A DNA stretch of 64,000 bases from Daphnia carinata (taxonomy: Eukaryota > Arthropoda > Branchiopoda > Diplostraca > Daphniidae): positions 2,890,679 through 2,954,678 of the forward strand of contig NC_081337.1 in NCBI RefSeq assembly GCF_022539665.2, in the 5' to 3' direction. Of the stretch, positions 1-12,170 are shown one piece after another; within the stretch, counting starts at the first letter, position 1, and every line of letters begins with the position of its first letter. A program made the position numbers and the translations under genes. Under the pieces are notes generated by a model. It was not told where the DNA came from. It made no database searches and saw only the letters and a list, made by a program, of their open reading frames with translations.

Positions 1-195
1 GCGGGAGTCAACAATTATCTTTTTACATTCGGTTGGTCAACTTGTGCACGACATGGCACCATATCGAATAGCGATAAAAACGCTCGCCGGAACAAAGTTA
101 CCAAAATAATAAAAACAAACAAAATAATTGCGTCCCCCCCCCCCCGAAGCCAACGAGATGAATGAAAAAAGAGAGAGAGAGAGACAACAACTTAC

Positions 196-1858
196 AACGG
201 GCAACGCTTTGCGCTGAAAGTCCACGACAGTCCAGCGGGTCAAAGGCGATGCGCAATCAATCAGATGATGCGCTACGAGTTGCCGCTCTTCTGACGTGAC
301 TTTATTCGTGATGATGTCCAATCCTTGATAAATCTATAAATGAACAAAAAATACAACATCAATTAATATAATATCCAAGTTTTTTTACTTCTATAATTCT
401 AAATTTGCGCGCGCGCGTCCGACATTCTTTTTTTTTTGTCGTGTCCATTCAAACTTGTTATTACAAAAAAAAAAAAAAAATAAAAAAAATAAGAACAAAA
501 CATTTTATCAACGACAATCACGTCTCGAAAACGACAATGTCTTTTTGTTTGATTCCCCCCCCCCCCATCAAATGATTGATAACAGACGAGTTCTGTCGGC
601 GGCCTCTTTCTCTATTACGTCGCACACATCGGAGAGAAAGCAAGCAAAATACGCTTACATCATGTCTACGTGTGTGTGTGTCTGTATAGATTACATAAAA
701 AACCCGAATCCGGCAGTGCAAGGTAAAATGCGGCCAGGGAAAAAAAAAAAAATGTGAATTGAAAAATAACAAAACAGCCTCAACTAGTTTGTGTTAGGCA
801 AAATGAAAGAAAAAAGAGCCTTGAATGAACGTCGCCCGGCTGACCGAGCTCTCGCCGATTAGATAATTTCGTGAGGCTGTGGTATTAGAGAGATATTATC
901 AAGCCAAAAAAACACGAATTTTCAAGGACTTTTTATTTATAAAGGATTAACTAGAATAGAAAAAAAAAATGGGCAGTTGTTTCTATGCTACTTTGCCTGT
1001 TTTCTAATTTTTTTTTTTTTCTTTTGGTGAAATCGAAAACCCACACACAGGACTAGCCAAAGTTGGGCCGCCCCTGGGCATTATTGGCTAAGGCCCTTTA
1101 GCACGTAGACTAGCGGCCGGATCGCTAACCAACACACGTCTCTTAACGTGAATAAAAAAAAAACAAAAAAAAACAGGGGTCGTTGAGTACGCGTCTGAAC
1201 GACGACGAAGAAGAATTATTTTTTTTAATAAAAGAATGCGAAAAAATGGCATTGAATTGAAATAGCGTAAATGAAAAATTCTAATGAAACTCGAAAGGAA
1301 CTGTTGACATGTTAGGAAAAATGGAACTAAAAGAAATAAATTTCCATTTAGTTTTGGTCAATTACATCGTCAACTGGATCCAGAGATCAACTAGAGTGAT
1401 GGGTGGCGCCACACCCATATGCTAAACAGAGTCGCGCATATTTTTTTCTTTTATTATTTTTATGTTTTGTTTCATTTTGGCGGATTGCCGCGCGCGGTTA
1501 TTGGACTTTTGAACGAAAAAATGGCCGCGGGACAGGGATGGTCAGCGACTTTTTGCGGTCAGGGCGAGACAACTCACGAATTTTTCTCGCCGCCTTTCAA
1601 TCCTTCAATTCTTCGGGGAATGAAAAAAAAAATAATAACAATAAAAATTTCACGGCGGTCGGGAAATTCCGCACGAACGCAAAAAAAAAAAACAGACGTT
1701 GGTCACGAATTCGACCACCACGATCGTCAGGCGCTACCGAGACCCTCATAAGTCTCTCATTTTTCTCAAAGTCATCCGATCTGTTCGAACTAATCGATTC
1801 CCTAATGAAAACGTTTCAAATTCAAATGTGAAATAATAAACAAACTAATTTAATTAAC

Positions 1859-1889
<31 letters not shown>

Positions 1890-3926
1890 AATTAATGAAA
1901 GTCGAACGATTCCCGCCAGTTCCCCCCACTACATTTCATCATTTAGGTCGTGCGGGAGGGGCGTGATTTCCGCGTGATCGTCCTTGACCGTCAGACATAC
2001 CACCCCTCGACATACCTCTAACACACACACACGACGGGGGTATGATAATACTCGCACAATAATTTAATTGCGTGACACTTTTGTAACGTACACCGAGCCC
2101 TCGTTTTTTAAAAAGCTTCGATTGTTATCGCCACGATTAGATTTGTTCAGGGATTTGTGTGTTTGCGACGCCAGAATAAATTGAGAACACAAGCGATAGA
2201 CATCTCGAAGCATCACGTGGCCTGTTCACGTGGAAAGAAACAAAATTCCACCTTCGATCCTATCGATTTTGACTTGGTTTCTTCCAAATTGTTTCCATTT
2301 TTTTTTTAATACGAAATAAAATAAACTTGTCATTCCATAACTGTACAACACAAGACAACCCCCCCCCTATATACTTTTACATTGTGTAAATACATGGTCT
2401 TCCGACCTTGTTCTTTTAAGTTGTTTTGTTTAAACCTTTTTTGGCACGAGTGTGGAATGTTCCTAACTTAGACACAGACACACACACAAACAGAAAAAAG
2501 GGGGGAAGGAAATGACTTGAGGGGAGGTCGGATCGTAGGATCCAATTAAAAGTCTAGTGTTGTTCTACAACCATCCAATTTCTTTTGCCTCCAGTTGTCT
2601 CGTATCTTTTTTTTTTCTTCTCATTTCGACATCCGTATAGGACAAGACGAAAAGGAAGTCAATAAATAAAAGCCCAAGAAAAGGAAGAACCCAAGCAAAC
2701 AGGCACTTTTTTCTATGTGTGTGTGTGTGAAGGAGACCCAGCGAGAAACCCCGAGATAAGTAAGACGGGACCACGCCCTGCTCTGCTTGTCGAGTCATTG
2801 AACTTGCTGTGCGCGCACCTGAAAATAGAACGAGCGCACGCTCTATAAAAAGAAATGTGTAAAAAAAAAAGGAAGAAGAAGAAGGCGAACGGACGAAGGC
2901 GAGATAGAACGAATGAGGTGTGGGGAGAAGACGAAGAAAAAAAAAAGCTTACGGACAAACAACAACAATCCGAAGAGACGGTTAAAACGGAATGAAGGAA
3001 GGTGCGTGTTTTTCCTCCTTCAGGCTGTGTCTGGGGGAAGAACTTCGGAATGAAAAAAGGGCCTTTCTACTGCGAGAAGTTTTTTTTTTCGTTTAGGGTC
3101 GAGCCTAGTGCACATACAGTTACCAGGTTGAAAGTCGTGATTTAGGAGGCTGGTGACGTAAACGAGCACAGGCAGACGAAACTGGTTTTTCTTCTTTTTC
3201 AGGCCTTGGAATCTTTACAGAGAACTCATCTCTTGCATTAAGAAAGCAAAAAAAAAAAAAAGAGAGAAACTGGCAGAGCGAAACAAAAACAAAAAGGAGA
3301 AGAATCCAGGCCTGGTGTGTGTGGCCTTGTCTGCATTCCGTCAGACTTTATGAGAGGAGAGGCAGAGCCAAAGTCCATTACCCCATTCCAGTCAAAGGAG
3401 ACATTACGTGTTGTTAAGGACCTAGACCTAGCCAACAGATGACTTTGATCTAGTTCTTCTTTTGCCCCCAACGCTTGTCACAAAAGCAAATGACCCGAAA
3501 AGTCTTTGTTTTCCTTCCAGGTAGTGGAACTAACATGGCCAGACCACAACCTTAACCCGTTTCCATTCCGTAGAAGTAGATTGCCATTCAAAAGTGATGC
3601 ATCAAAGTTCCTAGCACCCTACTAGACATGTTCGAGACGGATTTTTAAAGAATGCGGTATTTCAGTGTGACGTAGCAAACGTGGCGCGGAATAATACATA
3701 CGACACAAGACGAAACGGTTATGACTTATTCACGATCGTATGTTATGTACAAAGGGTAAAAGAATACCTGCATGGAATCGGCGCTAATGACTTCACCTCC
3801 ATATTTCTCAGCTATTTCTAATGCTAGTTTTGATTTTCCAGTCCCAGTTGCTCCGCACACTACGATCACAGGTAAACGAGGATTCAAAAGTCTCGTGGTG
3901 GCTCTCGCCAACCCGGAGGCCGCCAT
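196..3926 (-). CDS. TRIT1: tRNA dimethylallyltransferase, 5' part (exons 1-2; gene runs off the left edge)
   Basis: This enzyme transfers a dimethylallyl group to A37 next to the anticodon of tRNAs that read UNN codons (MiaA/TRIT1 family, cytosolic and mitochondrial). Exon 1 is 3768-3926 (53 codons, ATG at 3926, context AAGATGGCG) and ends at a GTATTC donor. Exon 2 is 196-333 (46 codons), with acceptor TTTATAG and donor GTAAGT. Both junctions are phase 0. Residues 25-32 form the P-loop GATGTGKS. The family signature DSMQ is at about 50-53 and continues across the splice into [16 protein letters not shown] and the VVDFQRKA segment follow. The arginine- and alanine-rich N-terminus before the P-loop could be a mitochondrial presequence (inference). 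About 99 residues are visible of a family protein usually near 450 aa, so the catalytic C-terminal part lies outside. The 3.4-kb intron is very long compared with the 60-100 nt introns of neighbouring genes. Confidence 0.95.
334..3767 (-). other. TRIT1 intron 1 (3.4 kb, no exon seen)
   Basis: The stretch between TRIT1 exons 1 and 2 holds A/T homopolymers, a (CA)n tract at 1863-1889, a C run at 555-566 and no reading frame with family character. Open frames at 1403-1831 and 2565-2958 are lysine-, phenylalanine- or serine-rich translations of A/T tracts. A pair of CACGTG sites sits at 2214-2232. Confidence 0.7.
2214..2232. promoter_or_regulatory. Paired CACGTG E-boxes in TRIT1 intron 1
   Basis: Two perfect CACGTG hexamers lie at 2214-2219 and 2227-2232, with 7 bp between them. 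CACGTG is the canonical site for Myc/Max and other bHLH-zipper dimers. Single CACGTG sites occur elsewhere in the window (for example 4892, 21301 and near 24388), but this is the only close pair I noticed. Regulatory function is inference. Confidence 0.3.
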
Positions 3927-6900
3927 CTTGAACTTCAAATATGATCAAAACAAAACACTTACGAATAGAACAATCGACGAACGCATAGCGCGCAACTCCC
4001 CTTCAGGCTGCCCTCAAAAATGCCCCGTTTGTTTCATTTGTTTCTTTCTTTACAAGTTCACCTATTCAACCGAAATTCTTTTTTCTTTTTCTTACGGTTT
4101 TGCAAAACCGCAGACATTATCATAATCCGCTTTTTTTCCAATTTCGAGTCTCGTTACGGTCGAATAACATTTCCATCTACTTAAATCAATCAATTTCGCG
4201 TGTAATTGTGAATAAAAAAAAAAACCTTTACAAAAAAAGTATCTCTATTCTTTAAATTATATCATGTGAGGAGGAGGAAGGGGAATAACGTGACCGGTGA
4301 AGGCGGTAGGAAGATGTTGGGGTCATCGATCAGAATTCAGATGTTTTTCTCATCTTCCTTTCTCTCCCAAGACCCCGAACATCATCAACATGCACATTTC
4401 ACTCTTTGTGTGATGACCTTTACGACTCGTTTCACATAACCGGTTAAGGCCAACAGAGAACCACACGACAAGATTATTATTCACTTATAATATTTTTCTA
4501 TATATGTATAATCACAAGATGAAATCACATTAGAACGGCTAAGGCCAAATTTATGTTTATAAAAGGTAGCATTCTTTTATTATTTATCGCTTTAAAAAAA
4601 ACGCCTTAAAAGGTTATTATTTATTCCTTATTTTTTTAGACAGCTAACGTTCATTCGTTTTAATTCTTCATAGAAAAAAAAAAACCGGTCAGAAGTTTGT
4701 CCGCTGAAAAAGGAAATCCCCTCCGTTTCAAGTAAAAATCAGGTGGAATATCCTGTGTGTGTAAATCAGAACTATGTGAGCGTTGAGCTATTTACACCCC
4801 CCTTTCAAAAGATGTACGTTAAGGGAATACTCTTTTTTTTTCGGTAGTTTAATGATTATTTCTTTTAAACAAGGCTAGAAGGGGAAGAACTACACGTGTT
4901 ACTCCGCTTTCTCACGCCACGGTCAAGACGACCAAAGGGAAATAGAAATGGTTCTTTTTAAAAAAACAAAACAAAAGAAAAACACCCTGGTAAGAAGAAG
5001 CTCCCGGTTAGCGGAAATAGACAACGAATAGAAGGAGGGGGGATATTTTTATTTAAGTTTGTTGTTCTTCCCCGTAAAGGACAGCCGACGAACTTGACGC
5101 GCAAGAACTTGTTGAATAAAAAGAAGGGCCATCTTTTCTTAAAATGATTTAAATTGTCTGTGACGTTTGGAGCGTAAAAAAAAGGGGAGTCAATGACGAA
5201 ACATTTTTTTTTTTGTAAGTGAAACTGACGTATTTTTTCCAATTCTAAAATCATATCAGCCGACGTAGAAGCAATAAAAAATTTTAAAACAAATACACTG
5301 TTATCTTTGCTGACATTGTGTTTGTTACGGACAATGACCAATAATCACATCCCGTTCAAAGGCTACTTTTCAATCTACGTCATACAACGTTTGTGGTCTA
5401 ATCAAAAGCAGGTAATATGTGAAACACGGTGTGTGTCGCCAGTCAGCGAGAGCTGTTGGACAGGTGTTTTAACAATGGGCGCCAAGTCTGGCCATAGCGT
5501 CCAACGTGAGCAAATACGAAAATAACTAGGTTAACATAAGCCCTTTAAAAAAGAAATATACCGAATTAATCTAAATAAGGTTGGGGGGCAATACACTTTC
5601 ATGTATAATCAGCTGTTGAGACCATTTGCCATTCCAGATGAAAAAATAAAATGAAACTTGTTCGATTGGCCTTTTTTTTCGATATTGAATTATGATCTAC
5701 AGCTCACGTTGCCACACGAGCATTAGTCTATTGTTGTCTACATAAAGCCAAGCTTTTATTGAGAGCTACTACAACTGCTCGTATCAATGACAAGCTCCCA
5801 CCCTGCCATAGAAATAGCCATAGGTGGTATAGGTTGGGGTTTTATAAAAAAAAAAATAGAAATGGGGGGAAACCATTTTCTTGTACAACCGAAACAAAAA
5901 TGCAGAAAAAAGGGGTTAGTTTAGACTCAACCTTCTTGTTACGGTAATTAAAGAATACGTGGTTTAAATGTGGGCATATGATGAACATAAGAGGGTGGCC
6001 TTTTATTTTTATTGACATTTTAAAAACCAAAGACCACAACAGGCATAAACATTTCAAACCCCCTTTTCTTTTAAATTACACCACCCATAGACCCAAACAA
6101 AACTCGATAAATCTTTGAGGTTTTTATCTCCTATTTAATTCAGTTGACGACAAAATGTAAATGTTTCACGTTTTGAGCAAGTAGCTTTGACCTAAATCCT
6201 ATATTGGTCGTGAATGTGTAATCTAATCAATGCCGTAACAAACGCTATCCAACCAATAGGAGGGCAAACTTGTCCAAGTGCAAAAGGTTACACACACAAC
6301 AGCCCCCAGTGTTCAATAAACGTATCAAGATTATTCTGAAATGCATCCGAGAACGGGCTCGATGTTTGTCTTTATCCACGTACATAAAATTATCACACTA
6401 GGATTTTGTCTAACCAGCATCTTTTCGCTGATCGACGTTTTCAAAGCCAGTTGGCGCCTAGCAGACGACACTAATGTCAATCATGTTTTGCATTCCCCAC
6501 TGTTTGTTTCGTTATCTCGATCGTTTGTAAATTAAAGTCCGGCCTTAAGTTTCTTTTTTATCAATTGAACAGGACCTCCCTCCCCTCCAACGTATGAATG
6601 AAGCAATAAATCTACCGACTAACCTTTGAAATCCAGATCTTGTTGTTGCTGCCCAGGTTGATCAGCGATTTGTGTGGGATTTTGGTGTTGCCCTCTGATG
6701 GTTTTTCCTGCGAAACATCTTTTGACTGAACCGTTACGCACAGAAATGTAATAGAACTGTATACAACATAAAAAAAATACAGTATTGTCAAATGGCTGAA
6801 TTCACGGTCGGTTGCGTCCCTGATTTTCTTTTTTCAATGGGAAAAAGACCACCCTCTATCGTTCTGCTTTGACAAACTATTTACTTTTTTCTTGTGTTTT

Positions 6901-8367
6901 TCGTTTTAGAAAAAATGTCGATTATGATCGAGTTGTGTTTCATGGTTGACGGGAAAAACAGGTCGTGCTATGTTAAACGACTTTTTTTTTTTTTCGTTAA
7001 AAAGACCATCATTTGCATAATGTAAATGTGGCAGAAGGAAGTGGCCGAATGTGAATGAGGACACTGTTTCTATGGGCAGTTACGTCACGACCATATATAG
7101 AGGTCGTCGTGGACATTCTCTTTTGAACAGACTTGTCCACTCATTTTCCAACATCAAAACGGTCACAGAAAAAAACATTTTTATTGTTTTTGACCATCAG
7201 CTTTTCGAGACATTGTCCCATTATCTTTCACAGAAATTCGATAGCAAAGGAATTTTTGTTGTGCCATGTGTTTGTTTTTATGCGAAATGAAATGACATGA
7301 TAACCGTTTTTTTTTTCGTTTTATTATTATTGTGTCCATCTTTATTATTTAATCCGAACATTGGTATTATAAGCGCTTTTTTTCTCTCACTTGCATTCGT
7401 CTTTTTTTTTTATTATTTCGCAAAAATACAAAAAACAATCGGGCTGCTACACGAAAAACACACACACACACACACACTTGTAAATTTTCTATGTGTAATA
7501 ATAGTTATGTGGGAGGAGGGACATCATCATCACATCATCTCGCGTTCAGGGGTTAACAGAGTGGGAGAAATTTGACCATGTTTGTATTTTGAATTGAGGG
7601 CTGTTTTGCATAATAAACTGTGTGTACTAGATTTTCTGTATATCGGAGAGAACAAAAATATTTTGAGTTGTATCTGAATTGTCTTTAAGCGTTTAAACAG
7701 AGAGGTAATCTTGGCAAAAAGACGAAAGTGGTTTTTCTTTCCTGAGCAGATTTTTTTTTTATATTTCCAGAAACAAAAAACAAAAAAAAAGCGTATTTTT
7801 TTTTTGTTTTATGCATATTTTTTGTGAAAGAACTCTGACCTGATTGCAAAAATTGGACATTCAATGGAACGACAGATGATGTGTGGATGTGACCAAAAAA
7901 GAAAAAAAAGATTCAACACACGCAAGTACGATTTTAAACCACGCGCGATAAGCCGAAACAAACGAATTAATTATAAATGTATACCGCTGATCTCCAAGCT
8001 TTTCTAAACATCGAGAGAACTTTTTTTTTTTTTGAAAAGCTCGCTGTGTGTAAACTGATTTTCTCTCTCCATCTTCGCAACCCAGAAAAAATTAAAGAAC
8101 AAGGCACTGTGATGATGCACAATCAAACGAACCAAAAATAAAAACTAGAAAAGCAACCCCTACGCAAAAAAAAAAAAATGAACTGATATGTTATCTCTTG
8201 GATAATTATTAAACCCCATTTAAGTTTTAACTCGAGAAAAAAAGAAACATGGCTGCATAAACGAAAGAAAAAAGGCACTTGCTGTGTTGACGCGAAACGA
8301 ATTCTAAAAAAAAAAAAGGAGAGGCTATCAATGACACACCCAAACACAAGAAAAATCACATGTACAA

Positions 8368-8406
8368 CGCAACACACACACACACGTGCGGTGTGTGTGT
8401 GTTGCG
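8368..8406. repeat. Perfect inverted repeat made of CA/TG tracts (hairpin)
   Basis: A left arm CGCAACACACACACAC (8368-8383) is followed by a 7-nt spacer and its exact reverse complement (8391-8406). Outside this, GTACAA on the left can pair with TTGTAC on the right after an asymmetric bulge. It lies about 0.8 kb downstream of the Myc stop codon, possibly in the Myc 3'UTR. Confidence 0.75.
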
Positions 8407-8590
8407 GTGCTGTAGTAGTTGTACACTTTTGAATCACTCGCAGAAAAAAGAAACGCACACACATAATTCGCTTTTGTACCGTCGGGCGGGATTATTGAGA
8501 CACGTTACACAAATATATAAAGTTAACTGAGGGGGGGGGGGGAGACACATACAACATTATACTTGCCCATCCGAAATAGATTATATAAAT

Positions 8591-8646
8591 GTATATATAT
8601 ATGTATATATATATAATAGAAACTGTATGTGTGTGTGTGTGTGTGT
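8591..8646. repeat. (TA)n and (TG)n microsatellites
   Basis: Alternating TA with two interruptions (about 8591-8615) is followed within 15 bp by alternating TG (about 8629-8646). These are simple sequence repeats and need no further explanation. Confidence 0.9.
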
Positions 8647-9178
8647 ACGATAAACAGAAAAAAAAAGAACTAACCAAAATTAAATCTTGCCATTTTGCGT
8701 GTGTATGTATGTGTAGAGCGAAAATAAATGGGGAACAAAAATCGATTTGAAAGCGAACTCCGAGTCGCCCGAAAAGAACAAAAACTTATTTTTTTTTTCC
8801 AAATTATTTTTTTTTAACCGAAAAATTAATTTTTTTTTTAGTTTGTACAAGTTTTTTTCCCCTCCGCTGTTTACCGCTGTAGAGAAACGTTGGGGAAAAA
8901 AACGGATTATTTACGAGAACCATTATAGTTAAAGGCCCTAACAAAAAAAGAAAGGTTCGACTTTTTTCTTTTTCAAACAAGGAAAAAACAAAACAAAAAT
9001 TCTAAGCCGTTTCCAGTAAATCCCGCAAAAAATCAATTCTTTAAACAGAAAAACCTATTCCGCATAAATGTGCGCGCGCATCTCAAAAGAAAAAAAAAGC
9101 TTGATTATTTTTTTTTTTTAGTTAGTTCCATATTTTTAGAAAAAAAAAAAATTGTGGTCTACTTAATTCGAATAATTT

Positions 9179-11712
9179 TTAACGCCGGCGTTGTAAAAGC
9201 GCCAATCTCTTCCTCAACATTTCTTGGCGTTTTTGGAGGGCGTCTTTATCTGCAACAAACTGTTTTTCTCGATTCGTCAATCCCTGGCAAAAGTTGGCGG
9301 CTTTTTTCAAAATGACAACTTTTGCCGCCCGATCCGTAGCTTCCAGATCGGGAATCAGCGAACGGAGGAATTCGAAAGCGTTACGGAGATCTACTCGTCG
9401 TTGACGCTCCATCGAGTTGTGCTGGGAGCGTTTTTCGCAGCTGTCCTCGGAATCGCTGGCAGCCCGGGAGCAACGCTTCCGCGGAGAACTGGAACCGCTT
9501 TCGCCGGAAGACCGAGGTCTTTTACTGCTGCTTCGCTCACTGTTGCTGCTGCTACTCCGCTCGCTGTGGCTCATTTTCCCGCTCAATTTGATATCACCTG
9601 ATTTCTTAGACGTCTGTTCTGAATGTTTGCGCTGCTGGGCAGCCGACGCAACAGCCAACTGCAATTGTTGCCTCACCAGCGCAGACGGATGCGATGGAAG
9701 AGCTTTGCGCATCAGCACTTGTCCGGAAGCAGCAGGTGTACCTCCAACTGAAATTAACATCCAAGGGTTAAAATAATGGCAATCTTGCAAGACGGTGGGG
9801 TCCACTACCTTTCAATTTAAGTCGGAGTGGAGCGTGACTGACGGACGTCGTGTTGGTAGGAGACGCCACATTACCAGCAGATAATGACTTGCCGGTTGTT
9901 GCGGTCATGGCAGCGGCAGCCGCAGACGGATTCATACGCAGAACTTCACCCAATGACACGACATCAATTTCTTCTTCTAAAAAAATTTAAAAACGGACAA
10001 GGTTAGCAAAAAAAAGTAAATGCCCAAAAAAGGAGCGTCTGCTGTGACGCAATCGCATAACCCTACACAAGAGGTAATAAAAATAAAAAAAAAACCGGGA
10101 ATTGAAAAACGCACGGTCGAGCCATTTCAAGGACAGCGTGAATGGACCCAAAACACTGGCGATTTACAAGAGCCCCGAGCACCCGCCGCTTTAAATATTG
10201 AAACAAACATCCATTCCATGTGTGGAAGAATTGCCCGCGAGGCGAACGAAATTCTGGTCCGCGCGAAAGAAGAATGTCGTGATGAAAAGAAAAAAAAAAA
10301 AACGCCAGACAGTCACGTGATCGTGAGACTCTCGTTCAATACATCCCAGAGTACGCGGCAAAATCAGCTTCCCATCGCTGCGTCATTGACGTACCTCAAC
10401 TGCGTTTGCGCGGGCACACCGTCCTTGGAAAACCCAGACATTTTATCTTTCCCTATTTTAGCCAAAAACATATGGCGAAATTCTGGAATTAACCCTCTGC
10501 CACCTGGCGGATTGAATGAAATGCAAAACTTTTGCATTTAAAAAACTAACCATGACTCACGAAGGAAGTGGGGAAGGGATTTAAACAAAAATGCCGGTAA
10601 GTTACAGTTGACTGCCGCATGGCGGCGCTACTAGTCTTTCAAGGTTTGCCACTTTTTTCCAATCGCAGCACAAAAAAAAAAGAATCTCTTCAAGGTCACT
10701 AAGAACTAAATACGCCAATGAACTTGCCCCGCCAATTCCGCATAACCGGACCTGCACGATATACTTTTCCCATACGCAATTAACCATGAAAACAACAAAC
10801 ATTTCGCTTACCTGAATCGGAAGGCGTTGGTGCTCCAAGTTCGAATGCCATAGCCAAATGATCAGACATAACAGGTCTCCGTTGCGTGTGATACGAGTGA
10901 TCACTATGGCTGTAACTGTGATCGGGAATGAGCGACGAATTCGAAGATGACACCGTCTTGACGAGCTTGTTGTTGTTGGTCATTTTGCGCATCTGATGAC
11001 TCCGCACTGGATGAATATTTGGAGGCAAAGTCGGTTGATAATTCATCATTGGTGGATCTTCGTCCGATTCAGATTCATCGCCAGACGAGGAAGAAGACGA
11101 ATGGTGAATCTTGTTACTGCCTTCATCGCTGGTTAATTGATCAGCATCCAATTCAGAATCGGACAAGGAGATTGGAGTTTCAGGTCTGACGGAGCCCAGC
11201 GTATCGAGTCGGGTTCGGCAACCAACGGCAATGGGTAAAACGCAGGGCATGGTCAAGACCGTCGATTCAGGTGGACTGGATGACAACAAACAGGGAAGCT
11301 GGACCAAATCTTTCTTGCTTCGATGTTCTTCAGCTGGGCAATGTCCCGCCCACATGCAGTCGTGTCTTAATTCATTGACCGAGTCGCACTTGTTTTCGGG
11401 GAGGACGTCTGGCACGATGGCGTCAGAATGTAAATCGCTAAACCAAGCGTCGGAATCGAGATTGTCTAAAAACAGCGGCAAATCCATTCCGCTAATCAAT
11501 TCGCCTAAACCCAAGTCGAGATCTTCGTCGATGACTGATGTCGTTTCTTTCTTCATATCGTTGTCGTTGCTTCGAGATGGTGAAACGGGCGGTGTTGGCA
11601 TGTCCAACTGGCTGGACCACGAACAGTCATTTGTTGTCATGATGCACGGCCCTGTCGATGATAGCAAAAGGTCACTGTGACCGAAAAATAGCGATTCACA
11701 CATGGACGACAT
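9179..11712 (-). CDS. Myc: Myc transcription factor (bHLH-leucine zipper), complete, 3 coding exons
   Basis: Myc binds CACGTG E-boxes as a heterodimer with Max and drives growth and ribosome-biogenesis genes in the nucleus. Coding exons are 10812-11712, 9809-9976 and 9179-9747, both junctions phase 1, giving 545 aa (Drosophila Myc is about 717). In order: a Myc box 1-like phosphodegron PTPPVSPSR at residues 39-47 (T40 and S44 match human T58 and S62); Myc box 2 around DCMWAG (118-123); a serine/acidic stretch at about 184-219; the conserved PTPSDS-EEEIDVVS segment at about 295-308, split by intron 1; and a C-terminal basic-HLH-zipper in the last 85 residues containing HNSMERQRR and KVVILKKA. 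The zipper is short. The start is the first ATG in frame after the 5'UTR acceptor, and a second Met follows at residue 4. The gene is on the same strand as TRIT1 and EcR. Confidence 0.97.
9977..10811 (-). other. Myc coding intron 1 (835 nt)
   Basis: The intron runs from a GTAAGC donor just after the PTPSDS codons to a TTTTTTTAG acceptor just before EEIDVV. A 173-codon open frame on the plus strand (10020-10541) is antisense, matches no family I know and is not called. A CACGTG lies at 10312-10317. Confidence 0.7.
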
Positions 11713-11781
11713 GATCACTTTTGCCCGGGAAAATTTTAAGTTTTCGTGAGTTTTTTTTTTCTTTTAATTTAAGGGAGGGTT

Positions 11782-12163
11782 TTAACACAAACACACGGAG
11801 CTACACACACAGGTCCTACGGAAAGTAAAAGAAAGGCGAATTAGAAAAAAAAAGCCGGTTTTTCTGGAGAAACGGCTCAACACCAATGGCGAAATAGAAA
11901 TGAACTTACCGTGACATTCGTTGTAAAGTGGAGAACAATTGTCGATAATCCGTAATTTGATTTGTGCACTTTTCCTGATTTTCGTCGTCGAGTGAAGTCG
12001 AGCCGGAAAAAATCGAATACAGATAGAAATTGTATGTTTTAAGTTGTTCTTCCAAGAGACGTTTCGGAGAGACGATGTTACCGGCTCGGCATCCACCCTG
12101 TGACTGGCTTGCAGCGAGACGAGACTGGCCGTCTAAGAGAGAGACGCAGACACACACACTCAT
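11782..12163 (-). CDS. Long upstream ORF in the Myc leader (about 95 codons after splicing)
   Basis: An ATG at 12163 opens a frame through the noncoding first exon. Without splicing it stops inside the donor (TAA at 11906-11908). With the 94-nt leader intron removed it continues across the junction (CG|G) and ends at TAA 11782-11784, 69 nt before the Myc ATG. The predicted peptide has a mixed composition in its middle third and a cysteine-rich tail from a TG-repeat. It resembles no protein I know. If the transcript starts upstream of 12163, this ORF would strongly affect ribosome access to Myc. Whether it is translated is unknown. Confidence 0.35.
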
Positions 12164-12170
12164 CCCGCCT
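11815..12170 (-). other. Myc 5'UTR: noncoding first exon and 94-nt intron
   Basis: A good donor (CACG|GTAAGT, exon end at 11910) and a pyrimidine-rich acceptor (TTTACTTTCCGTAG, next exon starting at 11815) define a 94-nt intron upstream of the Myc ATG at 11712. The second exon then carries about 103 nt of leader. The 5' end of exon 1 cannot be fixed from sequence; about 12170 is a guess based on where an upstream ORF starts. Confidence 0.55.

Larger units (their letters stand above)
3927..9178. other. Intergenic DNA between TRIT1 5' end and Myc 3' end
   Basis: No gene was recognised. This 5.2-kb stretch should contain the TRIT1 promoter on its left and the Myc 3'UTR on its right (both minus strand). 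It is rich in A/T runs and has a G run at 8531-8542, a (TA)n tract at about 8591-8615 and a (TG)n tract at about 8629-8646. The open frames in it are short and of low complexity. Confidence 0.6.

Noticed and set aside
1403-1831. 142-codon open frame on the plus strand inside TRIT1 intron 1
   Set aside because: Composition follows A/T tracts (lysine, asparagine, phenylalanine), overlapping frames are equally open, and no family or splice context supports it.
10020-10541. 173-codon open frame antisense within Myc intron 1
   Set aside because: It is a long frame by chance in an intron. It has no recognisable domain and contains A-run-encoded lysines.
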